A stretch of DNA of 64,000 nucleotides from Turnera subulata (lineage: Eukaryota > Streptophyta > Magnoliopsida > Malpighiales > Passifloraceae): assembly GCA_028386065.3 (NCBI GenBank), contig JAKUCV010000874.1, positions 1-64,000 of the forward strand. Direction: 5' to 3'. Positions 49,380 to 61,400 of this stretch are shown in pieces; position 1 is the first letter of the stretch; every line of letters starts with the position of its first letter. The notes beneath the pieces are model-generated. The model ran no database searches. It had not been told where the DNA came from and worked only from the letters and a program-made list of their open reading frames with translations. Made by a program: the position numbers and the translations under genes.

Positions 49380-50066
49380 TTTAGACCTAGATTCTAGTTG
49401 CTGTTGCATGCTAAACGATGGGAGAGAATGAGGGAGAAAACAAGTGAACCCTTCATGAAGGATTCTGGGCACCAAGATGGTATATTATGGGTGGCAAGAA
49501 GGCAGTCGGCTTAAGTTGCAGACTTACAAAAAGAGTTTAAACTCCGAGACTTTTGCTGTTCCTCTTATTTCAGGCAGTGAAAGAAAAAAAAGTGTAGAAA
49601 GGAGATTGGGATAACCATTCTTTGGCAAGGCCTTATTGCTTCAGTACAAATAGTTGAGCGGGAAATTGAGAATGTATGGCGAGGTGTTATTATTTGGGTG
49701 GGAGTTAAACCAATTCCATTTCGATGCTATAGTTAACCGAGAAATTGATAATGCATATGAAATACTAACACAAGAAATATCATTTTCGCTTTCCACCTGC
49801 CACAGCTGCAGCAATTTACTGCCTCAAAATGAAAATAGGTCTCAGTTTGTGCACTTATTATACATGCATGGGAGTAGCATCAACCCCTGGTTTTGGATCT
49901 ACAACCTGGACATGGACATTATCTGTGTGTGAGCACGTATCATGGTAATTCACTCTGTATCAAGGTGGCATCAGTCTAAAAGTTATTTTTTAAAAACAAT
50001 CTGTTTAACTGAATTCATTGTAGACTTTTTTTTTTTGTTTTTGAACATAAATCATTGTCGACTGAC
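49380..50066. other. 3' flank of MOC1, no further gene seen
   Basis: Non-coding sequence. A 92-codon open frame at 49,654-49,932 has no recognised content and is probably chance. Confidence 0.55.
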
Positions 50067-50079
50067 ATCCTTTGGAACT

Positions 50080-51863
50080 TTTTTTTTTGAAAGGCTAAAT
50101 AAATTTTATTGATAAGAAGTTAAGGGGCACATTACATTCAAAGACCAAGCTACAAGATCAGAGTCTCAAGAAACACCAAGTGGCGGACTCATTTGCAACA
50201 AAATATGAGCTTCTAACAGGAAGAGTAAAGATAGCTTGATAAGGAGTGGAATATAACTTGATAAGGAGTGGGATGTGATGTCGTGGGCCTGGCAGGGGAT
50301 AGAGGACCCAAGAAACTACTATAGGAAAGTCCAATTCAAAGATGATGCCAATGATAAGGGATTGAATCATTCTTGGGTGATCGGCATTGCTTAGATGAAA
50401 GCCAAGAGATCAGTTGGCAGATTCAGAATGGAAGCCTTGAAGACAGTCATGAGTTAGGGTAAAGGACATCAATATTTTCAATCATTGGTGAGGTGATTTT
50501 GAAAGGGTCACCTAAGCCAAGGCAAGGGGTTTGGAGGGAAGGAGTAAGAGTTGAGAGGTCGATGAAGGAGTGTTTCTTGTGAGACATTTGGTCCGAAAAG
50601 ACGCAGGAGAAAAGATCAGATAGAGGTATCATGACACCAAGAGAGACCGTCAGAATTTGATGCCGTAATGCCAGCTGAAGGGGACTTCCTCAAGAATTTG
50701 ATGAGGTTAATAGGAGAATCAATGATTTTTTATTCTTGGATGCAGAAGAAAAATGGGGAGTGATGGTGAAAGGGATTTTAGACTGTTCGATGGACGGGAA
50801 GAGGGGTATCAGGGGGTTTTGTTTTGGCTTAGTTTTGAAATAAAATCCTCCTTAGAAATTCCTTCGGTAATGTTTAGAAGAACTCCAATTTCCCATGTCC
50901 TTTCAAGATCTTGAAGAAAATGCTCATGGGTTTGAGAAGGGCAGTTGGATTGGGTTTGGGGATGCTTGGGGGATGGAATGGGCTGGGATGCTGAATCTGA
51001 TTTGAGGTGGGCCTGAGAAGGCGAAGGAGGACTTTTGTTTTTGACAAAAGAGGCTCTACTGTCAGGGTCTGATAAGGAGACGCTTACAGGGTAAGATGGG
51101 AGAATTGCTTTAGGTTTACTTTTGGATTTTTGCTCTTTGGTTTTGGGTATCTTGGGAGTATTTTTCGATGGGGGACAGAGGGCAGGCATCTTCGATTTTT
51201 TTTTCCTTTTTGCTGTTTTTTTGAGACGATTGAGGTTTACAAGATGGGAGAGAGGAATGTCATCAACATCGAGGGTTTCAGTGGGGAGTGGAGAAGGGGA
51301 TATGGTTGGCAAGCATGACACACTAGAGAAGGGATTTGGGGCGTTAGCCCCAACGGAAGCTTTGTCAGAGGTATATTTGGGGGTTGGGATGTAAGAGCCT
51401 TGGGAGTTAGATTTGGAGACAGCTTGGTTGGGTCCAGTGATTGTTGGTTCCCGAGAGGGGACAGGGCTTTGAATGAGGGGGGTTTGATTGGGTGAAGGGT
51501 TCTGACTCATACCATGCGAGTTGGCCACGTCAGCAGGGAGGTCAAGGGGGCGGGGTGAGGGAGAGGTTGTCGGCGGTTGAGCATCCTGGCCGGAAGACGG
51601 TACATCATCAGCAGAATTGCAATCTGGAGCCTCAAAACCATCGAAGCAGATATTTGAGTTCTGCAGTAAATGGTCTACGTCAACAACCGGATCTTCAAAG
51701 AGAATGATATCAAAAAAATCTTCTCCAACAGCAATTCTTCTGGCTTGATTTATGGGGATTCTTTCAGATGTGCAGACTAAGATTCTAGCACAGTCAAAAG
51801 AATCTTTAACTGCAGTTGCTTCATCGACTCCTAGAAATCTGCCGAGAAGGTTACCAAAAGCAG
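50080..51863 (-). mobile_element. LINE-derived insertion carrying ORF1 but no ORF2
   Basis: Flanked by a perfect 13-bp duplication, atcctttggaact, at 50067-50079 and 51864-51876. The tail appears as a T-run at 50080-50088. The minus strand encodes the middle and end of a plant L1 ORF1 (51,863 to 50,809) and then about 730 bp without a recognisable endonuclease or RT. It is thus both 5'-truncated and missing nearly all of ORF2, yet has normal LINE-type ends. Confidence 0.85.
50809..51860 (-). pseudogene. L1 ORF1 C-terminal part
   Basis: The frame is open throughout. It starts within the DUF4283-type region: the 'DSFDCARILV' block is characteristic of plant L1 ORF1. It ends in a Pro/Ser-rich, lysine-rich segment (for example KKTAKRKKKSK) and a stop at 50809. 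The N-terminus was lost by 5' truncation at insertion. Confidence 0.8.
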
Positions 51864-52491
51864 ATCCTTTGGAACTAACTACATTCGCATATACCTAATC
51901 AGCAATTGCTTAGTATGCACATCAGTTGCTCGATTGAAAAACGTTCACTAAAACAGCCGTAGATCTCAAACTTTTTTATCAACAGGCTGCGATACATTGG
52001 CATAATATGCGACAGTTTCAAATCAAATGAACCTTAACTGAAAGTGACGCAGGTATTGCTTCATCAACACCTCAATATCACAACAAGTGCATCCTCAAAG
52101 AACTCGTCAAATTGTCTAATGATTCAACTAATCGGGCTAATATTGGTCCCAAAAGACAGAATCGTAGCATTTGCCTTGGACGTCTAAATATGCTTAGCAG
52201 AGAGTAAAGCCCACAGAGTACTAAAATAGTCAGCTGGGTGGTATCACAGTTCTTTTAGTTGGCCTAAATTTCTCCGGAGTTAAAAAAATATCCAAGTAAT
52301 CATGTGACAGGCTCAAACTTCCATTTCCTTCGAACACTTCAAAGCACAAGCTTAGTTTTCAGCTGTAGTTCATCAGGATCCCCATGCCCCCTTGTATCAT
52401 CGGTCACTGAATGCTGTTGCTTGCAGGTACTCCATGAAGCTAGCCTATGATTTGTCGGGCACAAATGTTAACTAGAACATTGTCGACGCTT

Positions 52492-54469
52492 TTACTGTAG
52501 AGCAACCTCATAGATGACTCCCTCAAGATTACCAACAATAGACCGCGTCCCACTTACTTCATTCACCATCATTCCATGCTTGCCAATTTCTTTGATGATC
52601 AATGAATCAATACTGCACAGAAGAAGTTTCCACACATTACTATCGTGAGTACAGAAAGGACAAAACTTAATGAAAAGACAATCCATAAGACATGTCAACA
52701 AATTATGTTAGGGAGAAGAAAACAACATAATAATTTCTTTTTGATGAAGAACAAAACAAGTAGATAGGATGTAACAGTAACAGTTCCTTACGTCTTTGCT
52801 CGGGATACATATGCCAGTATGAATTTGCATTGCCTTCCGCAAAAACGAAGCAGCTGTTCCACTGTATCAAAAAGCAAGGGAATGCTGGATTGCTGAAAGC
52901 TTACAAGTTGTCAAGGGCTTACTTGTTCTAAGCATACTATAGGAAAAAGGGAGAGCAACAATAAACAGGAATATTATTCAACTGTTCAACAAACTACATC
53001 AGTAAATATCATTTTCCTGTAAACAATGTGCTCTCATGAGCTATAGCGACAATATTCACAGAAGGAATGCGATCATACCACAAGTAGGTATGCCAAACTA
53101 ACTAGTAGTAACATGACATGGAAGTAAGCGCTGAACAATGAAAAAAGCACTGAACTTGAAAACTGAATATACTAAGATAGCACCCTGTTTATATGCAAGT
53201 TGGAATTTTGACAAAAAGACACTGAACAGACCTCTAAGATCATGCATACTAATGGACTACTCAACAACAACACAATCAATGCTCGTTTTGCATCAACAGT
53301 TGAATAAACTCATTTTATTTGTGGTACTCCAAAAAGACAAAATGAGACAAATAAATGAGGATATAAATGTCTGCTCCAAGAATCAGATCAAATCCATCCG
53401 GATGTCTTTGCAAAATTTGGTGTATATGATCAGCATTTCCCCAGTGTAGCTTCTCAGCTGCTAGTTCTACATGCGATATGCCAAAAGGAAGTTAGCAAGA
53501 GCAAAAAAGATATTAGCACACATAAAGGATTTTTTTTTACCAGCATTGCTATTGGAGTTCTCAGAAGATGAATGGAGCTCTATATTCTTCTTCAGGATCT
53601 GAAATGAAAGAACAATATAACCATCAAACAACAAGAAAGATCAAAGACAAAATCTCAATGTATCTGCAACATCGCAAACACAACCCAGCAACCTTGCCTT
53701 GAGCACTTCGTCATTGTGATCAGTCATCACAACTTGACGGCAAAATCTGCTGCAGAGTACACCCGTAATTCCTACATTGAAGGATAAGCCCACCAACCAT
53801 TAGAAAACAAGACACAAGATAAAAGATTTGAACAGAGCTTTTGAAACTAAACTGCAACGTTTGTGTGAATGCGGTTGAAAATCATGCACCAACTACAAGA
53901 GAATATGTTTTCCTAAAAACTGATTAGATACCACAACAAAAAGAAAAAAAAAAAAAGGGGGCAACTCACCGACACCTGAACCCAACTCAAGAACAGAACA
54001 CCCTCGAAGTATATCAGCATTTTTGGCAAGATAATCATTCATGAGCATAGCACCAGGCCATACCAGCTGTCCCGTTAAATCAAAATCAGCTGCCTCGCAA
54101 CCAAAAAACAAAAGAAGAAGGATGCTACTGTTGTTAGTACACAGTTCACTGTTAACTAATATCCAATCAGTACCATTAACAGTTAAAACCAACTTAGTAG
54201 TAAAATTAAAAGAGGAAAAGGATAATAGAAGAAGGGTTCACTTGAAGCGGATTGGAGACAGAGGATCTGGAGAACATGAGAGCCAAATGTGAAGGTGGTT
54301 AACTGGTAACTGCACACAATATAATGACACCCAATAAGAGAAGAGAAGAAAAAAGAATGGATCAATATTAGGAGAAGGGAGGGGGTTTTGTTTACTTGTC
54401 ATTGATGAAGAACGATTCGTCTAAGCAGACTATCTCTTCTTCTTCTTCTTCTTGCTCTCCTCTGCTCAT
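52492..54469 (-). CDS. METTL21-like SAM-dependent protein methyltransferase (8 exons)
   Basis: Exons in transcript order: 54469-54396, 54309-54242, 54089-53970, 53771-53698, 53598-53541, 53466-53365, 52900-52792, 52612-52492, giving 241 residues. After a Glu-rich start come 'GQLVWPGAMLMNDYL' (54-68), SAM-binding motif I VLELGSGVG (80-88), 'MTDHNDEVL', the post-I region 'FDLILGADI', and a C-terminus ending 'GNLEGVIYEVALQ'. This is the seven-beta-strand family of METTL21/Nnt1 lysine methyltransferases; the target is unknown. Intron 4 uses a GC donor (53697-53696). Intron 6 begins ATATCCTC and is best explained as U12-type. The total coding length is divisible by three only with these joints. 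The closest Arabidopsis gene is probably At2g26810 (from memory). Confidence 0.87.
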
Positions 54470-54479
54470 TTTTCCTGTT

Positions 54480-57400
54480 TGGAGAAAACAAGGGCTGGCC
54501 TTCGCTGTGTTTTTGTTTTAGAAATATATATATATATATTTTTTCTTTCTCTTGTTTTAGTTTCCGGTTTCCTCCTTAAATAAGGTCGGGAGTTGGGCTT
54601 TTGTTAACCCTAAAAGGGATTTTGGATTAGATGGCCTTTTAAGTGACTTGACGGTTCTTGGATCAAACCAACTTTGGACTAGATGGCCCAACTGTGGACC
54701 AATTATTTTGGTAAGTGTACTATAAACAACCCCCAACGTCATGAATAGTAGCCCTTTATAAGCAAATAACGCCAAAAGAAAAAGGTAACAAGCACATTTG
54801 GGTCACAGAAATTGTATCTATAGTTACATTAAAAAAAAACAAATGAGGCTATTATTCTTAATCTTTTAGTTACCTTTCTTCTACGATGCTAATTTTTAGT
54901 TTGTTTTATTTATTAATTTTGTTAACAGCGATGTTGCCATTCCTTTAAGAATACTTGGACGATATTTGTCAACGAATTCTCTAAACACAATTCCAAGTTT
55001 TCAACACTCACTTGACAGCATTTGACGTCCAACTTGGTTAGGTTTGAAGTGAAGGGATCAAAAGTGATGGTGAGTTCAACAAATTCGTTATTTCTTCATA
55101 TATATTCGCAGTGATCACTTCAGTTCAATGTTAGTAAGATATTAATTAATCAGTAAAGAAAGCATCCAGTTTCCTTCTAATATCAGGAGTATGCCCTTTT
55201 CTTCTGGATTTCTCATCGTTTAGTTTAGCCATGTGAGTAGTCTTTCAATCAGTGCCACAGATTGGTGGTGAGGTGAGATCCTGAGATGAGAGGAAGAGGA
55301 TTCAATTTTGGTGGGCCTGGTGGTGTCCAAACTTGAAGCCCACAAAATCTTTTCAACAACAGGCAGGTCTACAGCAGCAAAACTCCATAGTATGATGCTG
55401 GCCCTGGGTGTGATTGGACAACTGTGTTGTTTCTGATCACAAATGTGGCACCAGTTGGTTTGGTTCCTGACCACCACGATTTTTAATTCTCTTTTGTCGG
55501 ATCTCTTGTTCCATTTTTTTAACAACTACTGGTATTTGCATTTGCATGGTTTGAAAGAACGGGATGAAGGAGTAAACCTCCCAACCCTCTGCGTATTGCA
55601 CACAGACAGTATATATAAGTCTATTTGTATACCTAGGAGGAGTACTTTTGTTTTACAAAAAACTAGCTAATTCAGTGATGCAACGCCGAAGGGTGGTAGT
55701 GTATGTCTTACAATTAATACACGAAACCAATTAATTAAAATTATAGACCTATTAATAGGAACGCTTAGATTGTCCATACTCCATGCATGCAAGACAAAGA
55801 TCAAGTAAACATATTAAGGAAATAAATTAATACATCTACGCCATTGATTTATTTATTTTGGGTTTTTTCTATGCTATTGATTTAGAAGAAGTAAAAGAAG
55901 GGCTGCAAAAAAGCAAAGCTCCTAGAAGCCTTCTGGTGGCACTCCTTTGTCTGACGCATGATTTTTTGATTCAATTCCTTTTGATTGGTCAGTAAGTAAA
56001 TGCCACAATTCACAATACTAGTACACATACATCCATAAAAGCAAGTGCACGAGAAGCAACGGCTGAAAGAAATACAAACCGTGTCCAGCCTCGGTGCCAA
56101 TTGGTAGGCGAACCTCTACCCCAAAAATCTAAAATTAACAGCCCGTTTTATTTATTGCCAATGCCAGCCCTTTGTGGACCAAGCTTGATATATTAAATAA
56201 TGAAAAAGAAAACCCAATTAGTGGAGTTGAAATATGGTTCACACAACGTCTCACTTGCGAATATCGACAACGGCTGTTTACCAAAGTGGGGAATTTTTGT
56301 TTTTTTTTTTCTTTCTTTACCATTGTGAGCTTAGTAACCAACCAACTACCAAAGATAACACAAGTTACAATATTGGTCTTTGAATGCAGATATATCTTTT
56401 TGTTTTGGTGAATAATCTTGGGTGCACATGTGTCTTTGACGGTTTGGTGAGGGATTAATTTTTTTTTTGTTTCCCATCTGTTATCCGGAATTTTGGGGCG
56501 ATTAATCTGGATTCGATCCAGATCGTGTACCTGGGTATGGTGAGTGAGTCTTCCAATAAGAATTTTCTGCATACACGAAAATTCGAACCCAAGACTAGAG
56601 TCATTAATTGGGCATGAGATTACCTGGGTGGATAAATATCGACCGCATGTGAATGTGATGGCCAATTAATTGTTTTTAGCTGATATATACTGTCGTGACA
56701 GAAATATGCATACCTATGGTGCTGCTGGTAGTAAAGGTCAGATCCATTCATCCAGATATGTCGCCTCAATTTTGTTGTCGGCCGATTCCAAGGTAGTGAA
56801 CTACCTAGCTTAATTGCTAGAAACTGGCTTACCAACTTTGAAGAGACTAAAAAAAGGTCATTTTCCCCATAAATTCTCTCCTGGTGTCTCATTTTTTTTC
56901 CCAGCTTATCTCTAACATGTAGGTAAGTAAAATAAAAAAAAAAACGTGCAGCAACAATAGATACTTGTAATTAAAAGTGTGAGCCATGCCATTTTATTCA
57001 AAAATTCATCAAGTTTGTAAAATAATTGAGGAATCCAGTCAAAATTCAGATAAAAACAGTACTGGAATTGATGTGAAAGGCATATAAGGTTATTTCCGTT
57101 TGTGCACTCGGGACTAAAACTAGGCCGTTAACATTCCAAAATGACAAATTATTAGGCTTTTACAGGCAATATGTTTTCCATCAATTAATCCCATTCTTTA
57201 TAAATATAATCATACACATCATTAGTTCACTTTGGGATAAGTTTATCCATTCATCATCACAAAAAAAGCTTCTTTTCTTTCCGTTTAAGATGCTTGAGAA
57301 TTTAGAAAGTTATGAAATATATCAAATTGGGCGTACGTTTAATTATTAGAAAACTGATTGTGACTGCATTTATATCAAATCCAGTTATTTTTTCGGTAAA

Positions 57401-57590
57401 CAATTAGAAGAATAACTTGCGATAGTCACATAAAAATTGAGGAAAGGAGAAAGAAAAAGAGTTAAAAATTTCTCAATGCAATTTTCTTAGATTGTACACA
57501 ATTGCAAATAATAAAAAGACGAAGAATACAGGGAGGGGGCAAGGAAAAAGAACCAACTCCCAACAGAAAACTACCTACCAACTCTCTCTC
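54480..57590. other. Intergenic, no gene seen
   Basis: Upstream of the methyltransferase gene and then a long AT-rich stretch. Minus-strand open frames at 55,220-55,525 and 56,135-56,665 lack domain content and start/splice context, and I judge them chance. Confidence 0.6.
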
Positions 57591-58442
57591 TAATTTTCCC
57601 TCCATATGTTTCCCTCTCTATACGTTTTGGACGCCAGCAATTAATTGAGTCCACGTGTCACACCCTCCCTCTCAAAAACAATTAAATAGAGGGGAGAAAG
57701 AACGTAAAATAGGAAATCGACAAAAATAAAAAAGGTAGAAATCAAAAATAACTTCTCCCACCAAACTAAAAACACTAATAAAACAATAAAGAAACTGGGA
57801 GTTTGGTTTTTAGTAAACAACTCCGTAACGTTGTTTGCTTGCAGCCTTTACCTTCTCTTCCTCCCCTCCTTTGTTATTCCATCTAACACCTAACCCCTGC
57901 ATTTTCGGACAATCTCTCCTCGCCAAAATAATTCCCAAATATCCCCAATTCCTAGGGTTTCTTTCTCTTATTAGAAACCCTAGAATTCCCTTCCAAGTCT
58001 CTCCTTTCAATCCAGGTCCGTCTTGCTACTCTCCCCTTTGCCGTTATTGTTTGAGCTTCGTATCTCCCCTGTTTGATCTGATCGCCGGGAAAAGTGGACG
58101 GAGAGAAACTGAAAAATTTAATGAATTTTAGCCGTCAAAATTGACAGCTTTGTTGTGTTATGTTATTGGCTGAATTTGGTGCATCTGCTGTTGTTATTGG
58201 AATTTGAAGGAGAAGCGAATTTGAATGATGTTTATTACTGAGAATGATCAATTCCAGAATATATATGACCAAAAAACACTTGTAGATTGTGCATTTTCTT
58301 TTAGTTTTATTGTAATTTTTGTTCAACTATATTGTGCTACTTTGACGAAGGTGTTGACTTGTATCTAATAATCTTCTCAGATTGGGGGACCTCGGGTGGT
58401 AAAGCTTATGAAATATATGTGAATAGTGTGTTGTTGGGTGCA
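57591..58442 (+). promoter_or_regulatory. Promoter and 5' leader of the HMG-CoA lyase gene
   Basis: A pyrimidine-rich stretch (57,835-58,030) looks like transcribed leader. A possible leader intron has donor ccag|gtccgt at about 58,015 and acceptor tctcag near 58,380. A five-codon upstream ORF (ATG AAA TAT ATG TGA) lies at 58408-58422, just before the main start. Confidence 0.4.
58408..58422 (+). promoter_or_regulatory. Short upstream ORF in the HMG-CoA lyase leader
   Basis: ATG AAA TAT ATG TGA, ending 20 bases before the first in-frame start at 58443. It could lower initiation at that ATG and shift ribosomes to the later ATG at 58572. Confidence 0.45.
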
Positions 58443-61400
58443 ATGCTAGCAAAAAGGGGCTTAGATAAGTGTTTGTGGGAGAGCACTAAATTGTTTCGTG
58501 CCTTAATTCCAGTTCCACTCTTGGTGCCTGCTTCTGCTTCTTCTTCTTCTTCTTCTTCTTCTTCTCCTGCAATGTCGAGTTTGGAAGAGCCGCTTGGATT
58601 TGACAAGCTCCCAAGCATGAGTACTATGGATAGGATTCAGAGGTTCTCCTCCAGTGCTTGCCGCCCTCATGTTGATGATCTCGGAATGGGGAATTGCTGG
58701 ATTGAAGGAAGGAGTTGCAGCTCATCCAACAGTTGCGAGTGAGTCTCAAGTTCTATTACTTGATTCTGCTACTTTATTCAATGACCTCTGTGTCCCCTAC
58801 AACCACTGCTTTGCCTGATTAATAATTCCAGGGTTGCAACCGACTTTACTTGATCATATCTTTTTGTACAAACTAGTAGTTCACATTGCCACATTGGCAA
58901 GTTGCTCCTACTTACAAAATTTCTTCTCCACTGTGGATTTCATGTTCTGGTTTCAACTCCTATATATCCTTCTCCTGGTTGCCTTCTTAATTCTTGGCTT
59001 TGTTTTGTTTAATTCAAATCCAACTGGACCACCATAATCCTTATCTGTCTATTCAAGTGGTCCGGTGTCTTCCATAAGTTCTTTTTGAGATCTGTATACA
59101 ATTTGCTTATGTTATGTTTTTGCTGTCATACGTGGGCATAAATGTCCTGCAAGATGAATAGTTATGAGAATTGGGTCGATATTTTCCTATTATTGCACTG
59201 CTTAAGCTCTTATAGTCTTGCGTATCAACTAGACAATAATTTACAATCTCAAGTTCAATGTAAACATAATGAAGGCTATATAAGAAACAAAGACATTATG
59301 GGACCCAAAGGCCATGGAACTCTGAGGGGAATGGCAAAGCTGGTAGACGAATTTCCAGATATTGTGTTGCTAATCCCTTTGATATCATCATTTTGGTTCC
59401 TCCATCCACTTAAAGCCTTTACGTTGATGCTGTGACCAATTAGCATGCATGATTCTTGCCTACCATTTTCTTCTTTGTATTAACTTCTCAATGTGCTAGA
59501 GAGGATGCCAAAGTTTACAATGCTAATTGAGAAGCAGAGTACCAGATGAAATCAAACAAACTGGAAGTATCCCTTTTCTTCTGCCTTTTGCTCTGACTTA
59601 TCAGGACGAGAAAATAACACGAAAAACTATGCACAAGGCCAAAATTACTGGCTCCTAGAGTTGCAACTGTTTTATAGTGCTAAACTTTCTGTAATTTCAG
59701 CGTAATCCTCCTATCCTTTCTTGTAAAGTGCTTCTGTTAAAATTGGATTCATATGCAGGGAAGATGATGAATATACGAAGGAAACGTTTCCTTGGAGAAG
59801 GCACACAAAAGACCTATCCCAAAATGACTCCTTTAATCGAAGGACTAGGAGCTTAAACTGGAACCGCATGGTAGTTAGAAACTATTGTGATTCCCGGTGC
59901 TTTTCAGACCGTCAATATGACTTCCAGTCCAATGACAAAGACATACGAGATATAACTAATAAGGTGGTTTATTATCTGTGTTCATGGTGGTTAATTGTGG
60001 TTTTATTTTATCTTTTCTTAGCTAACATTTATCTGGATAACTTCTTTCTCTCATTGAAGTTTGTCTGAGGAGTCCAACATTTAACATTCTCATGGTTCAC
60101 ATATGAAATTGTATATGCCACCACTTGGTTAATCTGAAATGTAGGATGTTTCTTTTCTTTTGAGAAAACGATATGTAGGATGTTTGATCTTTTGTTTTTT
60201 GAAAAAAAAAAAAAAGCAGTTCTTGAAAGGTATACCAAAGTTTGTGAAGATTGTTGAAGTTGGTCCAAGGGATGGACTGCAGAATGAGAAGAATATCGTA
60301 CCTACTGATGTAAAGGTTGAGTTGATTCGTAGGCTGGTTTCTTCGGGTTTACCAGTTGTTGAGGCTACCAGTTTTGTGTCACCTAAATGGGTTCCTCAGG
60401 TATCTGATTTTGTGAATTATCATTCAAATGCTTACGTTGTGACAAAAAATCAGATTTATATGTTTCTTCTATTTATAACTCGGTCAGAGTAATACTCACT
60501 AGTTATTCTGATGGAATTTCAATAAGCTTTTTTCAATTTTGAGGTTGAAAATAGTGAAATAGATAATTAGCCAGGTTTTTTTTTGGTACCAACACTTGAT
60601 TGTGAATCGTGCTAGATTACATTTTGTTGCATGATGGGCCAAAATGATGTAGGATAGGATAGAGAATAGAATAGAATAAAGAAAGAACTCAAAATAGAAG
60701 GATTCCAGGCGGAATGCGCAAACAGAATTGAATAGGAACAAAGTTTGATATTTAGGGTTTAAAAACCACTAGAGACATTTAGTCAAAATAAGATAATAAA
60801 AAGCTACTGTAACTAGAGCTATCATAATCATTTATACTATTGAAACCTAAATAGAAAAGGGCTTGCTACAGTATGCACGAACAGTAACCGGCTTGCTACA
60901 GTACCATGTGATCAGTAACCGACTTAAAGATAAAATAAAATAAAATACTTGAATACTAATAATTATGCTCCTGCATCACAAAATTTCTCAAGAAAAGCGT
61001 ACAGTTCAATGCCTAGCATTTTTTTTAGTTTTTATTTTGATTTAAATCTGCCTATCTTGCTTAAACCCATTTCAATTTTTTTTTTTTTCATGTTTTGTCC
61101 TCCAATAGTTAGCAGACTCAAGAGATGTGATGTCAGCAGTTTGTGGCCTGGAGGGCTCTAGGTTGCCTGTTCTGACACCTAATCTAAAAGTGGGTATCTA
61201 TAATACATCAATATGAGTTCCAATGATTTCGTACCATTTTTCATTGTAGTTTTCTGATCTTCAAATCTGTGTCTCCAGGGCTTTGAAGCAGCTGTTGCAG
61301 CTGGTGCTAAGGAAGTAGCAGTTTTTGCATCAGCTTCTGAATCATTTTCAAAGTCAAACATTAACTGTAGCATTGAAGAGAGTCTTGCTCGTTATCGTGC

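Noticed and set aside
56135..56665. 176-codon minus-strand frame
   Set aside because: No recognisable domain, uneven composition, no supporting splice or promoter context; probably chance, though I cannot exclude a lineage-specific gene.
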